Assembly: GCF_001984175.1 (NCBI RefSeq)
Contig: NZ_MTQP01000054.1
Location: forward strand, 62,001 to 126,000
DNA length: 64,000 bases
From: Saccharothrix sp. ALI-22-I
GTDB lineage: Bacteria > Actinomycetota > Actinomycetes > Mycobacteriales > Pseudonocardiaceae
Direction of reading: 5' to 3'
Positions 18,006 through 26,541 of this stretch are shown piece by piece (positions within the stretch are counted from its first letter, which is position 1; every line of letters starts with the position of its first letter). Made by a program: the position numbers and the translations under genes. The notes under the pieces are model-generated. The model did no database searches. It was not told where the DNA came from and saw nothing but the letters and a program-made list of their open reading frames with translations.

Positions 18006-18344
18006 GGCGAAATCACCTGACCCCCAAGAGTCGTATCGCGATTTCCAGTAACCACAACACCCCGTGATCACGAAAGCGATAGAGCCCGTACGGGGGGACA
18101 CACACCCCCCGATGGGGTTGCCGAACACCGGTGCGATTTCCTCAACGACCGGGCCGGGCGGAAGCCGTCGACCGCGGAGGTGTCGGGCATCGACCCGCAG
18201 ACGGACGTGAAGCCCTCGTCGGGGCAAGTCCGCGCCGACGTATCCCCTGAACCGAAGTCGCGACGGACGGACACAGCCAGGGCACGTGGCCCACCTCTCG
18301 GGCACCGGGATGGCCGAGAACGTCAAAGCACTACTAGGGAGTAG
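18006..18344. other. upstream region of the prenyltransferase gene
   Basis: No supported gene. GGGGGTCAGGTGA just ahead of the 18005 start contains the ribosome site. No convincing promoter, operator or attenuator can be read by eye. Confidence 0.3.
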
Positions 18345-18480
18345 ACGTTGAAGGACCGCTCGACTACGTTGCGCCGCCTGTAGATCCGTTTGTCGATGCG
18401 TAGGGCCGCCCGCCGTGGGGAGGCTCGTCAGCGGCGGTTGGCTCGGCCGGAGTAGCCCTTGTCCGCGATCACCCTTGGCA
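18345..18480 (-). mobile_element. IS5-like transposase fragment
   Basis: The minus strand reads PRVIADKGYSGRANRR then a stop and, further on, DKRIYRRRNVVERSFN. Both match the C-terminal DDE region of IS5-group transposases (VIADKGYS...YKRRNxVER). Everything else is gone and the part between the motifs is shortened. Confidence 0.6.
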
Positions 18481-18494
18481 CGCGCATTGGCCCT

Positions 18495-19556
18495 TCAGCG
18501 GGCCGCCAGGCCGGGGAGAAGTCGGAGTGCGTTGTTCCGGTTGATGCCGCCGCGCAGCCGCGCGTCCAGCGCGGGATCGGCGTTGAATGCCGCCGTCGCG
18601 TGGGCCAGTTGCCCCGTCGACATCACGGGCCAGTCGCTGCCGAAGTGCAGGTGCGTCGGACGAACGGAGGACAGGAGCGTCGGCGTCGAGTGCCAGGACA
18701 TCGGCGCTGCCGTGTCGTAGTGGAACCGGTGCAGGTAGTCGTCCAGCCTGCCTGGCGGGAGGGGCGGGTCGAAGTGGCCGGCGTTGAGGGTCACCCGGTC
18801 GGCGACGTAGGGCAGGAACCCTCCGCCGTGCGGCAGGACGACGGTGACGTTCGGGAAGCGGTCGAGCGTGCCGTGGACGACCAGGTTCAGCGCCGCCCGC
18901 GTGGTGTCGAGCGCGTAGTCGCACACGTAGCCCGGTATCCCGGGCACGACGGCCTGGTCGGGCGTGCTGCCGGGGAGGTCCGTCGGGTGCAGCACGAGGA
19001 CGCTGCGCAGCGCGTCGAGTTCGGCCAGGACGGGATCGAAGAGCGGGTCGCCGACGTAGGTGCCGCTGCGGCCGTGCGTGAACGCCTGGCACCCCACCGC
19101 GCCCATCTCAGCGCCGGTCCGCGCCGACCACACCTCGAGGTCCACATCGTCCAGGCGCACGCGCGACAGGAACGCGAACCGCCCGGGATGGGAGTCGACC
19201 AGGTCACGCACCTCGTGGTACGCGATCGTGAGCCCTTCCCTGTACTGATGCCCGTCGCGGTAGCGGGCGGCGGGCATCGCCACCGACAGGACCGCCGTCT
19301 CGATACCGGCTCCGTCCATTGCGGACAGCGCCGCCCCGGCGTCCCACTCGGCCCACCACGGCAGGGCCGCGCGGTCGAGGATGCCCTGGGACTCGGCCCA
19401 CCGCAGCCACCCCGGCGGCGTGCAGTGGTGGTGGAAGTCGATGCGCCGGTCCCGGTGCTCTCCCCCTGCCGACGCCGCCGCCGAACCACCGCGGACGAGC
19501 ACACCGACACCGCCCGCCGCCCAGGTCAGAACCGACCGCCGCGAGACCCCACCCAC
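18495..19556 (-). CDS. TAT-exported amidohydrolase (ACMSD-like)
   Basis: 353-residue metal-dependent amidohydrolase of the amidohydrolase_2 group. The GTG at 19556 follows GGAGGAGG at five bases, and the protein starts with a twin-arginine signal (VSRRSVLTWAAGGVGVLV). The metal-binding HxH motif is RIDFHHHCTPPGW, a further His is in LVLHPTDLPG, VVLPHGGGFLPY follows, and the conserved Asp is in HLHFGSDWPVMS. All metal ligands are present, so it looks active. Decarboxylation or hydrolysis of an aromatic acid is typical of this group. It is on the same strand as, and upstream of, the prenyltransferase remnant, with an IS5 scrap between, so a shared pathway is possible but unproven. Confidence 0.8.
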   Translation of the reverse strand: MGGVSRRSVLTWAAGGVGVLVRGGSAAASAGGEHRDRRIDFHHHCTPPGWLRWAESQGILDRAALPWWAEWDAGAALSAMDGAGIETAVLSVAMPAARYRDGHQYREGLTIAYHEVRDLVDSHPGRFAFLSRVRLDDVDLEVWSARTGAEMGAVGCQAFTHGRSGTYVGDPLFDPVLAELDALRSVLVLHPTDLPGSTPDQAVVPGIPGYVCDYALDTTRAALNLVVHGTLDRFPNVTVVLPHGGGFLPYVADRVTLNAGHFDPPLPPGRLDDYLHRFHYDTAAPMSWHSTPTLLSSVRPTHLHFGSDWPVMSTGQLAHATAAFNADPALDARLRGGINRNNALRLLPGLAAR

Positions 19557-20013
19557 GACCGCCTCCTCCGTCCGCACCACACCGCATCCGAACTCCCAGC
19601 GTCGAATCCGTGCCGGCATGCCCGCAAGACCACCACCGCGACGGCACCCCTTCGTGTCCGGCACGTCCCCCGATCGGTCCAGCCGGGACGCGCACACCTG
19701 CCATCGACCTCAGGCGCATGATCCTGAGGTGTGGCGTTGCGACTACTGCACCTGGTCCTCGTTCTGCTCGGTGAGTGGCTGGTCCCGCTCAGTCGGTCCT
19801 CTGCGGCAAGGACGTCGGGCTGCTGGTACCGCGGCACGAGGTCGCCGTACCGCGCCGGGGCGCCGACTGCCCACCCGCCTGCGAACACCCGGTTGACGAC
19901 ACCGGGCACCCGTCTTCGGCCTCGACGCGACCTCGGGTGACCTGCTCGTGGGTGCGGTAGGCGAGCTGATCGGGTTCCGGTGGAGCGGGGGATGACGCTT
20001 CCGGTGTCGCGGA
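19557..20013. other. gap holding IS and gene scraps
   Basis: About 19734-19880 on the plus strand reads LRLLHLVLVLLGEWLVPL then frameshifted transposase N-terminus, a second copy of the integrase-type IS remnant seen at 15457. About 19920-19985 on the minus strand reads PAPPEPDQLAYRTHEQVTRG, a fragment of an unidentified gene. No intact gene. Confidence 0.4.
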
Positions 20014-20340
20014 TCAGTCGAGGGGGATGCGTGCGCGGGCGTCGGCGAGTCCGGCGAGCGGCCAGGTGACGAGCAGGTCCAGGACGTTGTCGCGGGGGCG
20101 TTCGAGGATGTAGTCGTCGACGCCGGAGAAGGTTCCGTCGCCGCCCGAGCACGAACTCGACCGCGCGCGGACCCAGTAGGCGCGGTCTTCCCGGACCACC
20201 GCGATGGAACCGCCCGGACCGGCCGTGCGGATGCGGGTCGTCTCGTCGAGTGCCCGCGCCGGATTCCAGGAGCTCGGGTCGAGCGCGCCGGCCGGAGCAC
20301 GTGCGATGTCGCCCACGGCGATGCTCGATAGACCCGATGT
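20014..20340 (-). CDS. hypothetical protein, start uncertain
   Basis: The minus strand reads DPSSWNPARALDETTRIRTA, PGGSIAVVREDRAYWVRARS and DYILERPRDNVLDLLVTWPL, ending IPLD at TGA 20014. Composition and codon bias look real and the C-terminus is complete. A GTG near 20,316 (VGDIARAP) is a possible start, but the frame is open further upstream. No family recognised. Confidence 0.4.
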   Translation of the reverse strand, partial: TSGLSSIAVGDIARAPAGALDPSSWNPARALDETTRIRTAGPGGSIAVVREDRAYWVRARSSSCSGGDGTFSGVDDYILERPRDNVLDLLVTWPLAGLADARARIPLD

Positions 20341-20438
20341 GCCACCGTGCTCCGCGGCCCGTGAATACCCTACCGCGCGTCCACGGGATGCACGGTGGTG
20401 ACCTGCGCTGGCATGGAACGTTCGCCGGAGAGATCGGA

Positions 20439-21365
20439 TCAGGCGGCCGTGCGCAGAAGCCGGACCTCGTGGTGGAGTTGCTGCACGTCGCTGTTGCCGC
20501 CGTGCCGTCCGGCCTCGTCCTCCAGCGGCTTGAGGTGGTCGAGCAGCCTGGTCGACTGGATGACCCGCACAGCGTCGAGCGCGTGGATGCCGAGCTCGAC
20601 CCCGGCGACAAGGTCGCCCTCGGCGAGGGCGCAGGTGGCCAGCCAGGCGAGGTTGAACGCGCGCTGGCGGATTCGGTCGGCGGGCGCGTCGTCGAGTGCT
20701 CGTTGGAGACGTTCCATGGCGGTTGCGCGGTGCGCGGCGTCGGTAAGTCCGAGGCGGCTGTGGATGCGGGCCGCGCTGGTCTGCAGGGCGGCGGGGTCGA
20801 AGAACCGCAGGAACTCCTGCTGGTCGTCGGTGGCGTGCGCGTACTCGTCCTCGGCGCGGCGCAGGGCGGTCATGGACTGCCGGCTGTTCCCGAGGTGCGC
20901 GTAGGCCAGTGCTTCGTGGGTGAGCAGCAGGGAGACCGCCACGGAGGAGTGGGAGTCCTGTGCGGCGATCTGTCCCAGTTGGAACAGCTTCAGGGCTTCG
21001 GCCGGGTCGTCGTTGTCGAGAGGGATCCGCCCCAGGTGGTAGAGGACGATCGCGGTGTGCGCCGGGTCGCCCGCGTCCTGGGTGTCGCGGACGGCCTGCC
21101 CGAGCCAACGGCGGGCGTCGCCTTGCAGGCCGAGGTCGTGCGCGGTCCACCCGGCCAGCGTCTTGGCCTCCGCGATCGCCGACAGCAGGCTGGTCCGAAC
21201 GTCGTCGGTGGCCGAGGAGTGCAGCATCGACTCCGCCCAGTGGGTGTGGGCGAGGATGGCGTCGCGGCAGGAACCGCCTCCGTGGGCGGCGTCGTAGGAA
21301 CGCAGCGCCGCGGTCAGGGCACGCACCTGGGCGACGGCGGCGACTGCCCACCACGACTGCGGACC
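20439..21365 (-). pseudogene. TPR-type C-terminus of an XRE-like regulator, N-terminus lost
   Basis: About 300 residues of helical repeat sequence: SWWAVAAVAQVRALTAALRS, AHTAIVLYHLGRIPLDNDDP, LLLTHEALAYAHLGNSRQSM, RIRQRAFNLAWLATCALAEG, ending VRLLRTAA at 20439. This architecture is typical of the ligand or peptide-sensing half of actinobacterial XRE regulators. The helix-turn-helix half is missing: homology stops at about 21365 where another gene starts in the opposite direction. Such regulators often sit beside RiPP genes, and a FxLD-type methyltransferase lies 500 bases away. Confidence 0.6.
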
Positions 21366-21384
21366 TCACGGGCCTGTAGCCGTC

Positions 21385-21792
21385 GTGGCCAAGCAGTGGC
21401 GAGGGATCCTGGCGCTGCCCGTGGCCGCAGACAGCCCGCTGGGACGGGCCGTCGACGCCACCGATGTCCTCACCGCCCACCTGCCACCGCCCGACAGCCA
21501 CTCCCGATGCGCGGTGTGCCGCAACCAGCCATGGCCCTGCGACCCGTTCGACACCGCGGCCCGCGACCTCGCGGCACTGGGCGCCCCCGACCGGCGCGGC
21601 TCGACACGCCACCCCCGCCGACCACATCGCGGGCGCACCGTCGGCGGGCTGCTAGAGGTGGGGGAACGTTCCGCGGCGTTCCCCCACCTCCCGGATCACA
21701 GCGCAAGCCGCTTGCGGAAGACGCAAGCGCATCCGGCGAGGTCCCCGGTAAGACAGCCACGGACAGCACCACCGCGCGATTGCGGACAGTGA
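21385..21792 (+). CDS. small hypothetical protein with CxxC-like motif
   Basis: From the GTG at 21385 it reads VAKQWRGILALPVAADSPLG, LTAHLPPPDSHSRCAVCRNQ and PWPCDPFDTAARDLAALG, resembling small actinobacterial proteins with the pattern CxVCxxxWPCxxxxxAARxLA. The family-like part ends near 21600; the rest of the frame (to 21792) looks non-coding, so the C-terminus may be shifted. Confidence 0.45.
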   Translation: MAKQWRGILALPVAADSPLGRAVDATDVLTAHLPPPDSHSRCAVCRNQPWPCDPFDTAARDLAALGAPDRRGSTRHPRRPHRGRTVGGLLEVGERSAAFPHLPDHSASRLRKTQAHPARSPVRQPRTAPPRDCGQ

Positions 21793-21891
21793 CCATAACG
21801 GTACGGTTCGACAACTCACGGTCAACTGCGGCAACAAGACAGACCTGTCCGGGCAGCCGTGCAGCAGCACACCGAAGAGAAGGCATCCGTG

Positions 21892-22605
21892 ATGACCATG
21901 GCTTCATGCCCATCGCCGGACAGCGCGACGGTGACCGCCTTCACCGACACCGCCGAGGCCGTCGCGGTGCGCAACGCGATGGTCGACAAGCTCCGCGTGG
22001 ACCGCATGATCATCCGCCCTGTGGTCGAGCGGGCGTTCCGCGCGGTGCCGCGCCACCTGTTCGCCCCGGAAGCCACACCGGAACAGGCGGATGCGGCCAA
22101 CAAGTCCGTGGTGACCAAACGCGGCCCCGACGGAGCGGCGTCTCCGCGCCCGCGATCCAGGCGGCGATGCTGGAGCAGGCCGACCTGCGTTCCAGGATGC
22201 GGGTGTTGGAGATCGGCTCCGGCGGCTACAACGCCGCGCTGCTCGCCGAGATCGTCGGCCCAGCCGGGCACGTGGTGTCGATCGACATCGACTTCGACGT
22301 CGTCGAGCGCGCCCGGCGCCTGCTGGCCGAGGCCGGCTACCCGGCGGTGCGGGTGGTGCACGGCGACGCCGAACACCCCATCCCCGACGAGGAGCCGTTC
22401 GACCGCATCATCGTCACCGTCGGTGCCTGGGACCTGCCGCCCGCCTGGTGGGAACAGCTGGTCGAGGGTGGCCGGATCGTGGTGCCGCTGCTGATGCGCG
22501 GCACCACCCGCACCGTGGCGCTGGACAAGGTCGAGGGCCGCCTGGTCGACCGCGACCACCAGCGGGCCGGGTTCGTGGCCATGCAGGGCCACGGTGCGAG
22601 GAGCG
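21892..22605 (+). pseudogene. FxLD-type RiPP methyltransferase (FxlM-like), frameshifted and C-truncated
   Basis: Protein-L-isoaspartate O-methyltransferase-like enzyme of the type named FxLD system methyltransferase, associated with FxLD lanthipeptide clusters. Start ATG 21892 follows AGAAGG. Blocks: MVDKLRVDRMIIRPVVERAF and RAVPRHLFAPEATPEQADAA. A one-base loss near 22137 is followed by SAPAIQAAMLEQADLRSRMR, VLEIGSGGYNAALLAEIVG (SAM motif I), DRIIVTVGAWDLPPAWWEQL and VPLLMRGTTRTVAL. Near 22600 (GFVAMQGHGAR) the reading passes into a different protein. No FxLD precursor peptide or lanthionine synthetase is visible in the window. Confidence 0.7.
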
Positions 22606-23861
22606 GGCCACCTGGGCGCGGTGCGAATGATCGCCACGCGGGTCGGCGGCCAGCTCAGCTTCGACCACAGCCACATCGTCAACGACACCGGCCATGCCCT
22701 GCTCGCCGAAGGCCTGCGGGTCGACGCCGACCTGGTGATCAACGACGCCCTCGTCCTCGGCGGCGATGATCGATGCGCGGTGAGTCTGCACAGCGCCTAC
22801 ATCGGCGGCCAGCTCCTCGGTGACGACATGGCGGTCGCCAACACATCCGACGCCGCGCTCACCGCCGACCTGCTGCGCGTGGACGGCGACGTCCTGCTGC
22901 GACGCACCGTGATCGTCGGGCGCGGCCACTCGGGCACGCTCGCACTGCCGGCCGCCCACATCCGCGGCCACCTCATGCTCGGCGCGAGCCGGATCACCAA
23001 CCCGTCCGGACCGGCCCTGTATGCCACCAGGCTCCACGTTGGCGGCGACCTGTCATTCAGGATGGCCGACGTTCGAGGAACGAGCGAAACCGGTGCCGTC
23101 AACCTGGCCGCTGCCGAGGCCGGTCAGCTCGATTGCGACGAGCTCACTGTGCGCAACCCATCGGGCCCGTTGCTGGACCTGGAGAACGTCCGCGTACGGG
23201 ATGTCATGGTCTTCCCCGCGGCCGTCGCGTGCACGACGGACCACACGCAGAACCTCGTGATGGACGGACTGGTGGTCAACGAGCTGCGAGACATCGACTG
23301 GCGCGCCTGGCTGCACCTGATCACCCACCACACCGAACGCTACCGCCCCCAGCCTTACCAGCAGCTCGCCGCCCTCGAACGCGCCGCCGGCCACGACGGC
23401 AACGCCCGACGGTGCTCATCGCACAGCAGCAAGACCTCCGCCGCCGCACTCCCGACCTGCTGGGCGGACGGTGGATGCGCCTGATCCACCGACTGTGGGG
23501 AACCCTTGCGGGCTACGGCTACCGCACACGCGCCCTCGCGCTCGCTCTCCTGCTCACCCTGATCGCGGCAGGGTTCGCCGGATACCTGGCGGGTCAGGTC
23601 CCCACCCGGCCCGGACACCACGTCGCGGAGCGCGTCGCCGCGACGGGTACGCCGTGCTCCACGGTGGAACTCGTCGGATTGGGTCTCGACCGAGGCCTAC
23701 CGCTGGGAGCCACGGGTCTGCGCGCGAAATGCGACCTCGACACCTCGACCCGGGCAGGCCAGGCGTTCACGGTGGCGATCTGGATCATTCAAGCCGTGTT
23801 GTGGGGCCTGATCACCCTCGCGTTGGCGGGGTACACCAACCTGATCCGCAAACCCGGCTGA
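22606..23861 (+). pseudogene. membrane-associated repeat protein, N-truncated, one frameshift
   Basis: Matches Streptomyces proteins usually labelled membrane-associated oxidoreductase. It has a solenoid of about 20-residue repeats with the pattern G-x-L-x-x-x-x-A-x-I-x-N-x-x-G-x-A-L-x-A-x-x-L-x-V-x-G-D (for example GHALLAEGLRVDADLVINDA; GPALYATRLHVGGDLSFRMA). A linker and C-terminal membrane segments follow (ALALALLLTLIAAGFAGYLA; VAIWIIQAVLWGLITLALAG). One base is missing near 23412 inside ERAAGHDGNARTVLIAQQQD. The first repeats are lost where it joins the methyltransferase remnant. Confidence 0.6.
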
Positions 23862-24052
23862 GCACGATGTGATCCTCGCCGCCGGGGTACTGGACGCACG
23901 CTGTCACCGGGCTCCAGTCGCACCGGATTCCCCGGTGGCCACGGCGTCTACACCGACGCGGTCAAGGACTCCCACGTGGTGCCCTGGGAGGGCCGGTGGG
24001 ACGTGCTGACCGGATAGCCGAGCGGGCGGTCTCGCTGAGTCCGGAGAAGGCT
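23862..24052. other. short intergenic stretch
   Basis: No gene seen between the repeat-protein remnant and the helix-turn-helix gene. Confidence 0.3.
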
Positions 24053-24313
24053 TCACCGCCACCGCTGTGCCAGCTCCCGCTCCACCTGCCGCTGCTGCAC
24101 CATCGCGGCCACGTCGAGCACCCCGCCCGTCTCCGTCGCCCCGGATGCCAGGGCCTCGATCGCCTTGGCCGGGACGATGTACCGAGTGCGGATCTTCACC
24201 GCGGGGAAGGCGTTCTCCCTGATTTCCCGGTAGATCGTGTTGGCGTCCACCCGTAAGACCTTCGCCGCCTCGCGCACCGTGTAGAACAGTGGCCTGCTCG
24301 TCGTGTCGCTCAT
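24053..24313 (-). CDS. helix-turn-helix (excisionase-type) DNA-binding protein
   Basis: 86 residues. LFYTVREAAKVLRVDANTIY followed by REIRENAFPAVKI is the MerR/excisionase-family HTH_17 fold (strand, helix-turn-helix, wing). A C-terminal helical tail (MVQQRQVERELAQRWR) completes it. It is divergent from the DUF7662-GIY-YIG gene with 96 bases between starts, so it may control both promoters. Excisionases of this size usually belong to integrative elements, but no partner integrase is seen here. Confidence 0.8.
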   Translation of the reverse strand: MSDTTSRPLFYTVREAAKVLRVDANTIYREIRENAFPAVKIRTRYIVPAKAIEALASGATETGGVLDVAAMVQQRQVERELAQRWR

Positions 24314-24409
24314 GGCGGTGGGGTTGCATGCCCGGCTGATCGTGAAAGCGGTTCGCGACCGTGTTCACCGGATCGTGTGGTGGCCGGTGTGAGGTGTACG
24401 GAGGTGCGG

Positions 24410-25171
24410 GTGTCGGGGAAGTACAAGCCGTTGACGGGGCGCCTCGCCGCGCTGGCCGCCGCCGGCCGCGAGGCCGTGGAGTTTGACTTCGCCGAGGTCT
24501 CCGAGGTGGTGGACGGCCTACCCCCGACGGCGTACGACACCCGTCCGTGGTGGGCCAACAGCGGCTCGTCGCAGGGACGGTCGTGGCGTGACGCCGACTG
24601 GCACGTGGCGCGGGTGGACTTCGAACGTCGGCGCGTTCGGTTCGAGAGGGGACCGGCGCCCGCCGGTCCTCGCCGTCCTGGCTCGTCTCGGCAGGCGGTG
24701 GCGCTCGAAGTCGAGACCGACGCGGCCGACCTCGACGTGCGGGTGCGCGTGACCTGGCAGCGGGCCGGGCAGGTGCGCCTCGACGGCAGCGGCGCGTTGG
24801 TGTTCCCGACCCTGCCGCGGCTGCCTGGCGTCTACCGGATCAGCTTGACGAACGCTCCCCGACAGGCGACCCCGCTGGTGTACGTCGGCGAGGCCGACGA
24901 CCTTCGCCGGCGGCTCTACGGCTATCGCCGCCCGGGCGCGGGACAGCAGACCAACCTGCGGCTGCACGGCGAGCTGCAAGCCCACCTCGCGAACGGCGGC
25001 CAGGCCACCGTCGCCGTGGCCACCACCGCGACGGTCGAGGCGTCGGGCACGTCGAGTCCACTCCCATTGGCGCGGAAGACGGCGCGCGTCCTCGCCGAGC
25101 ACGCCGCGCTCGCGCTGATCTATCTCGACGGCAACGCAGTGGTGATCAACCGGGACAAGGGCGCGGACTGA
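24410..25171 (+). CDS. DUF7662-GIY-YIG fusion protein
   Basis: 253 residues. The GTG at 24410 follows GGAGG at five bases. Residues 3 to about 75 (KYKPLTGRLAALAAAGREAV; TAYDTRPWWANSGSS; ADWHVARVDFERRRVRF) match the small DUF7662 module. After a linker and a beta-rich middle, residues from about 145 form a GIY-YIG-like nuclease core: GVYRISLTN, then LVYVGEADDLRRRLYGY, where Tyr, Tyr and Arg stand at the family positions, and a downstream helix with NLRLHGELQ. This is a plausible restriction or mobile-element type nuclease. It is divergent from an excisionase-like gene. Activity is inferred only. Confidence 0.6.
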   Translation: MSGKYKPLTGRLAALAAAGREAVEFDFAEVSEVVDGLPPTAYDTRPWWANSGSSQGRSWRDADWHVARVDFERRRVRFERGPAPAGPRRPGSSRQAVALEVETDAADLDVRVRVTWQRAGQVRLDGSGALVFPTLPRLPGVYRISLTNAPRQATPLVYVGEADDLRRRLYGYRRPGAGQQTNLRLHGELQAHLANGGQATVAVATTATVEASGTSSPLPLARKTARVLAEHAALALIYLDGNAVVINRDKGAD

Positions 25172-25641
25172 GGCGGCGGCCCGGTGATCGTGATCGTCGA
25201 GTTCGCCTTGCGCCTCGCCGGGCAGGATGCGCAGCCGGCATGCGCCGGCTCGAGGTGCTCATCCGCACCTACGCCTGCATGATCAACGAACGGGGCCTGG
25301 GAACGACGTGTTTCGGGAGCAGACGGCCACCACGCACGCGGCAGTCAGGCCGATTCGCACGACTCGCCCGGTCGAGGTATACGGCGAGGAGAGGCCCCGT
25401 TGGGCCTGCCCAGGTTCGTGGTGCTGGCCGTGTCGGCGCACGACACGCCCTCGAGCAGGCGATCGAGACGTCGCACGTTCGGGTGGATAGGTGCTGTGCC
25501 CGCTCCACCCGGGGGCACGCTGAGCTGGTCAGCATTCCTGCAGCCCGGTACCCCCGTTCCCGTCGGCGGACAACCCCGACCCGTCGAAGAAGATCAAGGG
25601 CATCACGATCGCCAAGTACCGACGAATGAGGAGGAAGCCAG
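25172..25641. other. gap without a supported gene
   Basis: Only short open stretches. The final bases supply the ribosome site of the propeller gene. No repeats or RNA genes seen. Confidence 0.35.
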
Positions 25642-26469
25642 ATGGGCGCCTGGGTTGAAGTCGAGGGCGGCGGATTGACGCCGTCCGGGCTCGCCGCGGT
25701 TGTTCACCGCGACCGAATGCGTCTTCTAGGCAGAGGGAATGACAACCGCGTCTACGAAAACGTGTCTGGTGGAGGGCCGTTCGGCAGTTGGGAACAGGTC
25801 CCCCTGGATGGATTGACTGCATCCGAACCAGCCACCACCCTCTTCCACGGAGCGGGGGTTCTGTTTGTCCGAGGTACCGACAACCGGATCTACGCCGGGG
25901 GTTTCGGCGGCGGACCAGATTACGAGGAAGTCGAAGGCGGAGGGTTGACACTTTCGGCGCCTGCTGTCCTTGCCGACGGTCGCGATTTGCACTTGTTCGT
26001 GCGCGGCACAGATGACCGCATCTACCACAACCAAGCCAAATCCACCACGCCGTTCGGCCGTTGGGCCGAGGTCGGGGGCGGCGGACTGACGCGCTCGGAG
26101 CCGGCCGCCGTCGTGGTCGGAGATGTCCTGCATCTGTTCGTGCGTGGCACAGATGACCGCATCTACCACAACCGGGCACCTCGAGGAGGGCCGTTCGGCG
26201 GCTGGGTCGGTGTCGAAGGTGGGGGCATGACCCTTGCCGGGCCGGCTCCTGTTGTTTTCAACGGCGCGGTGCACCTATTCGTGCGCGGGACCGACGACCG
26301 GATCTACCGCAACGCCAGCGACGGCGACCACTTCGGTGCCCGATGGGTTGAGGTCGAAGGTAGCGGCAAAACCCTCTCGAGGCCCGCTCCCATTGTGTTC
26401 AACGGTGCGGTGCACCTGTTCGTGCGCGGGACCGACAATCGGATCTACCGCAATCATTTGAATACTTGA
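25642..26469 (+). CDS. six-repeat beta-propeller lectin-like protein (PLL-like)
   Basis: 275 residues, no signal peptide or membrane segment. AGGAGGAAG lies seven bases before the ATG. The protein is six tandem repeats of about 45 residues, each of the form W-x-x-V-[EG]-G-G-G-[LM]-T-...-P-A-x-V-...-L-H-L-F-V-R-G-T-D-[DN]-R-I-Y. Five of the six carry the exact FVRGTD[DN]RIY strand; the first is LGRGNDNRVY. This pattern matches PLL/PHL-type sugar-binding propellers (Photorhabdus lectins) and tectonin-like folds. Base composition is slightly less GC-rich than its surroundings. Probably a carbohydrate-binding protein released or kept in the cytosol; the target is unknown. Confidence 0.75.
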   Translation: MGAWVEVEGGGLTPSGLAAVVHRDRMRLLGRGNDNRVYENVSGGGPFGSWEQVPLDGLTASEPATTLFHGAGVLFVRGTDNRIYAGGFGGGPDYEEVEGGGLTLSAPAVLADGRDLHLFVRGTDDRIYHNQAKSTTPFGRWAEVGGGGLTRSEPAAVVVGDVLHLFVRGTDDRIYHNRAPRGGPFGGWVGVEGGGMTLAGPAPVVFNGAVHLFVRGTDDRIYRNASDGDHFGARWVEVEGSGKTLSRPAPIVFNGAVHLFVRGTDNRIYRNHLNT

Positions 26470-26541
26470 GGGGTGGCTACTGCCCGAGCCATCCCGATCA
26501 GATCAGAACTGCACGACCTTCGCCATGGCTCGTTCCGGCGC

